Shown: positions 6,890 through 10,401 of the stretch, one piece after another
Position numbering within the stretch: the stretch's first letter is position 1
How the letters are laid out: each line of letters starts with the position of its first letter
Origin: Bacteroidales bacterium
GTDB lineage: Bacteria; Bacteroidota; Bacteroidia; Bacteroidales; WCHB1-69
Assembly (NCBI GenBank): GCA_016290715.1
Contig: JAEEUY010000196.1
Span: 1 to 10,401, forward strand
Length of the DNA: 10,401 nucleotides
Direction: 5' to 3'
The notes under the pieces: generated by a model
The model's database searches: none
The model's input: the letters and a program-made list of their open reading frames with translations, nothing else
What the model was told of the DNA's origin: nothing
Made by a program: the position numbers and the translations under genes

Positions 6890-7215
6890 AAGCCGGGTTC
6901 TGTCGAGTTCCGTCATTTATCTACGATTGATGTCGCCACCAACCTCTATCGACCTACCCTCCGAGTCGGGCGAGCCACCCTCAAGCCTCGGTTTATTTGG
7001 TCTTTCAACCCGTGGGGTTTACCTCCGCGTGCATCACTGCACTACGGCGTGAGCTCTTACCTCGCGTTTTCACCCTTACTCCTTGCGGAGCGGTATGTTT
7101 CTGTAGCACTTGCCGTAACCTCTTTCAAGGCCCCTTCCTGTTAGGAAGCACGGTGCTCTGTGTTGCCCGGACTTTCCTCTCCTCCCAAGGGAGCAGCGAC
7201 GGAACAACTGCTGTT
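6877..7215 (-). ncRNA. rnpB: RNase P RNA, bacterial type A
   Basis: On the minus strand this stretch carries the universal RNase P RNA core. Near the 5' end is GAGGAAAGTCCGGGC (P4 5' strand); in the middle GTAAGGGTGAAA, GAGGTAAGAGC and GGTAAACCCCACG; at the 3' end AGATAAATGACGG and ACAGAACCCGGCTTA (P4 3' strand). Boundaries were set by helix P1: AACAGCAG at 7208-7215 pairs with CTGCTGTT at 6877-6884. Helix P2 is TTCCGTC (7198-7204) with GACGGAA (6908-6914), seven perfect pairs. The RNA is the catalytic part of RNase P, which removes 5' leaders of pre-tRNAs together with the RnpA protein. The length of about 339 bases is normal for type A. It lies 6 bases after the DUF4159 stop on the same strand. 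Exact mature ends are inferred from the pairing. Confidence 0.96.
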
Positions 7216-7221
7216 TTTTTG

Positions 7222-7881
7222 TTATTGTGTAAAAACGTACTGTATAATATTCGCCCCCATTTTCAATGCTTTTGTACGTGTCGCCTCCGAATCCTTGTGC
7301 ACTTCATAATCTTCCCATCCATCCCCCAAATCACATTCATAGGTATAAAAACATACCAGCCGGCCTTCCCATATCAGCCCGAACCCTTGTGGCGGCTTGA
7401 AATCGTGGTCGTGAATTTTGGGCAATCCATTCGGAAATGGAAACTTTTGATGATAAATGGGGTGACTGTAAGGTAGTTCTACAAACTCCAGCTCTGGAAA
7501 TACAAGTTTCATCTGTGTGCGGACAAAAGCGTCCAATCCGTAGTTATCATCAATGTGCAAGAACCCGCCGGAGATGAGGTAGTTGCGTAAGTTTTGGGCT
7601 TCTTCTGGTGAAAAGACGACATTCCCATGTCCGGTCATGTGCACAAATGGATATTGATAGATGTCGGCGCTACCCACTTCCACAGTGGCTATTTGTGTGG
7701 ATATCTGCGTCCCGAGATTGCTGTTGCAAAAAGCAACCAGATTTTTAAGCGATGTGGGATTCGCATACCAATCGCCGCCGCCACGGTACTTCAAAAGGGC
7801 AATTTGCTGTCCCCAAGCACTCGCGCTGACCGCTATCAAAACAATTAACAAAATATCCCGTAATTTCATACGCCTATTCAT
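7222..7881 (-). CDS. Secreted DUF4159 domain protein
   Basis: The 219-residue protein has a signal peptide (hydrophobic LLIVLIAVSASAWG, cleavage near residue 24) and one DUF4159 domain filling the rest. Motifs characteristic of the family are KYRGGGDWYANPTSL (31-45), YPFVHMTGHGNVVFS (77-91), GGFLHIDDNYG (105-115), SHPIYH (139-144) and YECDLGDGWED (181-191). The conserved H, D and G residues suggest a Rossmann-like or glutamine-amidotransferase-like fold, but the molecular function of DUF4159 is not known. It starts 9 bases after the stop of the membrane VWA protein, so the two are almost certainly co-expressed. DUF4159 proteins are often encoded beside VWA, BatA and MoxR-type genes, supporting a shared periplasmic role. 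A second in-frame ATG at 7869 (MKLRDILL) is also a credible start. The stop codon lies 6 bases ahead of rnpB. Confidence 0.88.
   Translation of the reverse strand: MNRRMKLRDILLIVLIAVSASAWGQQIALLKYRGGGDWYANPTSLKNLVAFCNSNLGTQISTQIATVEVGSADIYQYPFVHMTGHGNVVFSPEEAQNLRNYLISGGFLHIDDNYGLDAFVRTQMKLVFPELEFVELPYSHPIYHQKFPFPNGLPKIHDHDFKPPQGFGLIWEGRLVCFYTYECDLGDGWEDYEVHKDSEATRTKALKMGANIIQYVFTQ
7232..7239 (-). promoter_or_regulatory. Possible rnpB promoter inside the end of the DUF4159 gene
   Basis: The minus strand reads TACGTTTT, seven of eight positions of the Bacteroidota -7 consensus TAnnTTTG, located within the last codons of the DUF4159 gene and about 17 bases before the rnpB P1 strand. A TTG lies further upstream but about 24 bases away, longer than the usual spacing of about 19-21. 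This is the best candidate for an independent rnpB start, but weak; processing from a read-through transcript is the alternative. Confidence 0.28.
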
Positions 7882-7890
7882 TTTAATTGG

Positions 7891-10002
7891 CTAATATCCA
7901 CCGCCCCATTTTCTCATAAACCATTCTATACCAAACAATAATATGATGATGACAAAGTATATCCAACTATTCAATATCAAACTGTATTTCTTGTTGTAGG
8001 AAACAATGGATTTGATATTCTCATTATCCTTAACAGCTTGTTCAACTTTTGCCAAATCGTTCATTTCAAAGTATTTGCCTTGACTTTGTTCGGCTATTAC
8101 ACGCAATAAATCGTGATTGGCAATGAGGTTCATGCTTTCCAATTCAATTTCTTGAACCGTAAATGTGCCGGATTTTGTATAGGTATTGTTGCCCACGAGG
8201 GTACTTGCCTTCCATTGGTAGTCGCCGATAGGAAGTTTGCCCAGATTGAGGTAGTAACTGTTGTTTTTCTTGGAAAACAGGGAGGTGAACTCTTTCCCCT
8301 CTTCGTTGGTGAGGGAGAATTGTATGTCAGGAGTGTTGATCAGTTCAAAGCTTTCGGTATATACTTCCGCGCTTAATTCGATCGGTGTGTTTTCATTATA
8401 CACTTCTTGAAGGTTGATGCGGAAATTGCTCTTGTCGCCTTTAACAGAAAGGTATAGTGCCATTTGGTTGATGATTTCGTCGAAAGCATCAAAATTCTGA
8501 CTATGCAAATAATTCTGTATGCGCCAATTCCATATTCCGGTGCCCGTAATTACACCAATGCGTTGCCGGTTGTTTTGGTGGAAAGTGATTAACGGATAGT
8601 TGGTTTCCACTTTGTTGATTTTCTGGTACAGGAATACATTTCCTCCGTTGTGAACTTTGTAGTTTCCAAAAAAAGTGCTTACGGGAGTATAGTATTTCAG
8701 CATCTGTTGTGCATTCTCAGAGAAGGTGAAAGTGAGGAAGTTGGCGTTCAGGGAAGGGGTTGCATCATTCATCATCACTTGTCCGTTGCTGCCACTGGGG
8801 GTAATGGTTATACCCGCTCCCAAATTGTTAAATTCTTTAATATCTGTTTGATTTCCAATAATATATAAAGATGAAACCCCTTGTTTCTGCACTTCGGAAA
8901 GCAATTTTCCTGCCAACTTCTTTTGGCATGGCAACTGGTGAAAGATGAACAATGAGTAGTCGCGTGGGTTTTTGTTGAATTCATCAGCGGCAAAAGTCTC
9001 CACTTCGTATTTGTCGGATTTCTCCAATGCTTGTTTGATGGCACTCACATCGGGATGGGCACCTGCATAGACAATGGCAATCTTTTCACGGGAATCCACC
9101 ACATTGATAAAAAAGGTGGTTTTGTTGTTTTTATAAGTGATTTCATTGGGCAGTTCTGTGATTTCCACCCGGTATTTCTGGGTGCCTTTCTCTTTTGCCT
9201 CCAAAACCAATTTTACGGTTTCAAAGTGTTGGTTGCCACGGATATTTATATTCTTGGAAAATACTTCATCGTCTTTGTGGAAAACAGTTAATTGGGCATT
9301 ATGCCCGGCCAAGTGGGTGGCATCAATTTTGATTTCTATGGGGAAAAAGTTACCCAAAAATGTTTGTTTGTTGTGTGCGATATCGGCAATTCGGAGATCG
9401 GTAGGTGCGGTGGTGTCGCCCGCGCCCACTGCGTAAACAGGGAATTTGATGTTTTGTGTCTGGTATTGGGGATTGCTCCCGGTATTGTATATCCCATCGG
9501 TAATCAAAACAATGGCACCTACATTGTGTTGCGAATACACATTGTCAATTTCAGTGAAAAGTGCTGAAATATTGGTCATTTTCTGATCAAAGGCAGGGGT
9601 AATGTCTTCTTTGTTGGAAACAATTTCGTTCTGTTCACCGAGAAAGTAGGTCTTGACATCATATTTGTCGCCAAATGAGTGGATAAGTTGGTTCAGTTGC
9701 TGTGGGAACTCATTGCGGTAAAAGTTGGAGTCGCTTAAACTGACCATGGATGACGAGTTGTCGATGGCGAAGATCAGTACCGGTTTGTCAACCTCTTTAA
9801 CGGGTCTGCGTATCATCGGGGAAAGAAGTAAAAACGCAATGAGTGAGATAGATACGCCCCGCAGGATGGACATAATCCATTTCGGACGCTTGTCAAATTC
9901 AATATCGTGGTAACGAAGATAGAGTGCTACGGCATATATCGCTCCCAATAAAAGACATAATAGGCCGAACCAAAGCGAGTATTCCGTAAGAATTGACATC
10001 AT
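7891..10002 (-). CDS. Membrane-anchored VWA-domain protein with GATase1-like middle region
   Basis: The 703-residue protein begins with two hydrophobic segments (about 9-30 and 43-62). A VWA domain (about 74-205) then shows a complete MIDAS: D81-N-S83-S-S85, T143 in MTNIS and D169 in VLITDGIYN. A beta-rich region follows (about 218-302), then a Rossmann-like segment (306-520) with strands such as KIAIVYAG and SLFIFHQ, resembling the inactive class I glutamine-amidotransferase-like domain in this family. An Ig-like beta region (about 530-617) precedes the C-terminal membrane helix ILNSWIYFVIIILLFGIEWF. The bulk should lie in the periplasm, tethered at both ends. MIDAS domains bind ligands through a divalent metal; the partner here is unknown. 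The DUF4159 gene follows after 9 bases. No MoxR ATPase or BatA gene is in the window. The start has two consecutive ATG codons; the first is used. Confidence 0.88.
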   Translation of the reverse strand: MMSILTEYSLWFGLLCLLLGAIYAVALYLRYHDIEFDKRPKWIMSILRGVSISLIAFLLLSPMIRRPVKEVDKPVLIFAIDNSSSMVSLSDSNFYRNEFPQQLNQLIHSFGDKYDVKTYFLGEQNEIVSNKEDITPAFDQKMTNISALFTEIDNVYSQHNVGAIVLITDGIYNTGSNPQYQTQNIKFPVYAVGAGDTTAPTDLRIADIAHNKQTFLGNFFPIEIKIDATHLAGHNAQLTVFHKDDEVFSKNINIRGNQHFETVKLVLEAKEKGTQKYRVEITELPNEITYKNNKTTFFINVVDSREKIAIVYAGAHPDVSAIKQALEKSDKYEVETFAADEFNKNPRDYSLFIFHQLPCQKKLAGKLLSEVQKQGVSSLYIIGNQTDIKEFNNLGAGITITPSGSNGQVMMNDATPSLNANFLTFTFSENAQQMLKYYTPVSTFFGNYKVHNGGNVFLYQKINKVETNYPLITFHQNNRQRIGVITGTGIWNWRIQNYLHSQNFDAFDEIINQMALYLSVKGDKSNFRINLQEVYNENTPIELSAEVYTESFELINTPDIQFSLTNEEGKEFTSLFSKKNNSYYLNLGKLPIGDYQWKASTLVGNNTYTKSGTFTVQEIELESMNLIANHDLLRVIAEQSQGKYFEMNDLAKVEQAVKDNENIKSIVSYNKKYSLILNSWIYFVIIILLFGIEWFMRKWGGGY

Positions 10003-10027
10003 AGGATTTTAGTTGTTTTCAGAGGTG

Positions 10028-10035
10028 CAAAATTA
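10028..10035 (-). promoter_or_regulatory. Putative -7 promoter element for the VWA-DUF4159 genes
   Basis: The minus strand reads TAATTTTG followed by CACC, an exact match to TAnnTTTG, with its first three bases being the TAA stop codon of the upstream membrane protein. It ends 25 bases before the VWA start codon, giving a short leader of about 20 bases. A -33 TTTG at the expected distance is not evident. The form TTTTGCACC closely resembles the other -7 elements in this window. Confidence 0.5.
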
Positions 10036-10401
10036 AGATTTTTTAGTGAATAATTTCAGCCAGCCGTAGCGATCTTTGGGCGTTTGCTTGCACCATGCGA
10101 TGCATACGTTCCCATTGATGAATAGGTAAATAGTATATAATGTAAGGGTTACATAATTGTGAGACAAAATCATCAGAATGACCCCGCAGAGGGAAAAAAT
10201 AACCCAATAAAACCATGCATCTGTTCTTTTACGAATCATCAGGAAGTTGGCCAAGGTACTGGAGCCGACGATGGCGGAACTGATTACTGCTGCTGTGGTG
10301 AATTCATCTTGGAGCAAGAACAGGTCGGCAAGCATGAGGATGGCTAAAATACAAAGCACCACCAAAAATCGTTTTACATCCATAAATGAAGGGATGGCGT
10401 A
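10033..10401 (-). CDS. PnuC-like multi-pass membrane protein, C-terminal part (5' end outside window)
   Basis: The frame has an internal ATG at 10383, but the six codons before it (Y-A-I-P-S-F) are open to the window edge. The true start is therefore probably outside and this is the C-terminal part of a longer protein. About four membrane helices are visible, counted from that Met: about 6-26, 28-48, 57-75 and 78-95. The pattern ANFLMIRKRTDAWFYW, then a helix, then TLYTIYLFIN and an aromatic-basic tail resembles the C-terminal half of PnuC/NMN-type vitamin transporters (tri-aromatic W-x-x-W motif region). The PnuC assignment is by eye and tentative. If right, it imports nicotinamide mononucleotide or riboside, or a related vitamin such as thiamine. 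The stop lies 30 bases before the VWA gene and shares bases with a -7 promoter motif. Confidence 0.6.
   Translation of the reverse strand, partial: YAIPSFMDVKRFLVVLCILAILMLADLFLLQDEFTTAAVISSAIVGSSTLANFLMIRKRTDAWFYWVIFSLCGVILMILSHNYVTLTLYTIYLFINGNVCIAWCKQTPKDRYGWLKLFTKKS

Noticed and set aside
6774..7476. Several plus-strand open frames across the rnpB region (up to 159 codons)
   Set aside because: They lie on the opposite strand of a clearly recognisable RNase P RNA and the end of the DUF4159 gene, and their translations show no family motif, signal peptide or domain pattern.
1..10401. Search for mobile elements, CRISPR arrays, tRNAs, toxin-antitoxin or defence genes
   Set aside because: No transposase, integrase, regularly spaced repeats, cloverleaf-like sequence or defence-family motif was seen; the genes are housekeeping or envelope genes on one strand with short gaps.

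Overview
The window looks like a piece of a Bacteroidales (Bacteroidota) chromosome. The evidence is the gene content and order (DUF6089 outer-membrane protein, uppS, bamA, a run of OmpH/Skp-like genes), three promoter-like elements matching the Bacteroidota -7 motif TAnnTTTG followed by C, the absence of obvious Shine-Dalgarno sequences, and moderate GC. I cannot fix the family or genus. Every gene I can support lies on the minus strand, so transcription runs from right to left.

Right part (10401 to about 7222): the C-terminal part of a small multi-pass membrane protein resembling PnuC transporters, whose reading frame is still open at the window edge. Next come a 703-residue membrane-anchored von Willebrand factor A (VWA) protein with an intact MIDAS motif and, 9 bases downstream, a secreted DUF4159 protein. 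The last two look like a functional pair of unknown role.

Middle (about 7215 to 6870): the RNase P RNA gene rnpB, recognised by its conserved core segments and by P1 and P2 helices that can be paired by eye. It starts only 6 bases after the DUF4159 stop codon and ends in a run of eight T. A -7 promoter motif for the next operon begins directly after that T run.

Left part (6774 to 1): an envelope-biogenesis operon. In order of transcription it encodes a DUF6089 beta-barrel-like protein, undecaprenyl diphosphate synthase (UppS, lipid carrier for peptidoglycan and glycans), BamA (outer-membrane protein assembly; probably with its own extra promoter), three consecutive Skp/OmpH-like periplasmic chaperones, a TatD-family metal-dependent hydrolase and the first 34 codons of ribulose-phosphate 3-epimerase. 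BamA and the Skp-like proteins would act together: the chaperones hold unfolded outer-membrane proteins in the periplasm and BamA inserts them.

This is mostly a core-genome region. I see no mobile element, CRISPR array, tRNA or defence cassette. The points most worth a second look are the Skp-like gene triplet, with two close paralogs and one diverged one; the VWA + DUF4159 pair; the compact rnpB locus; and some unusual details of BamA.
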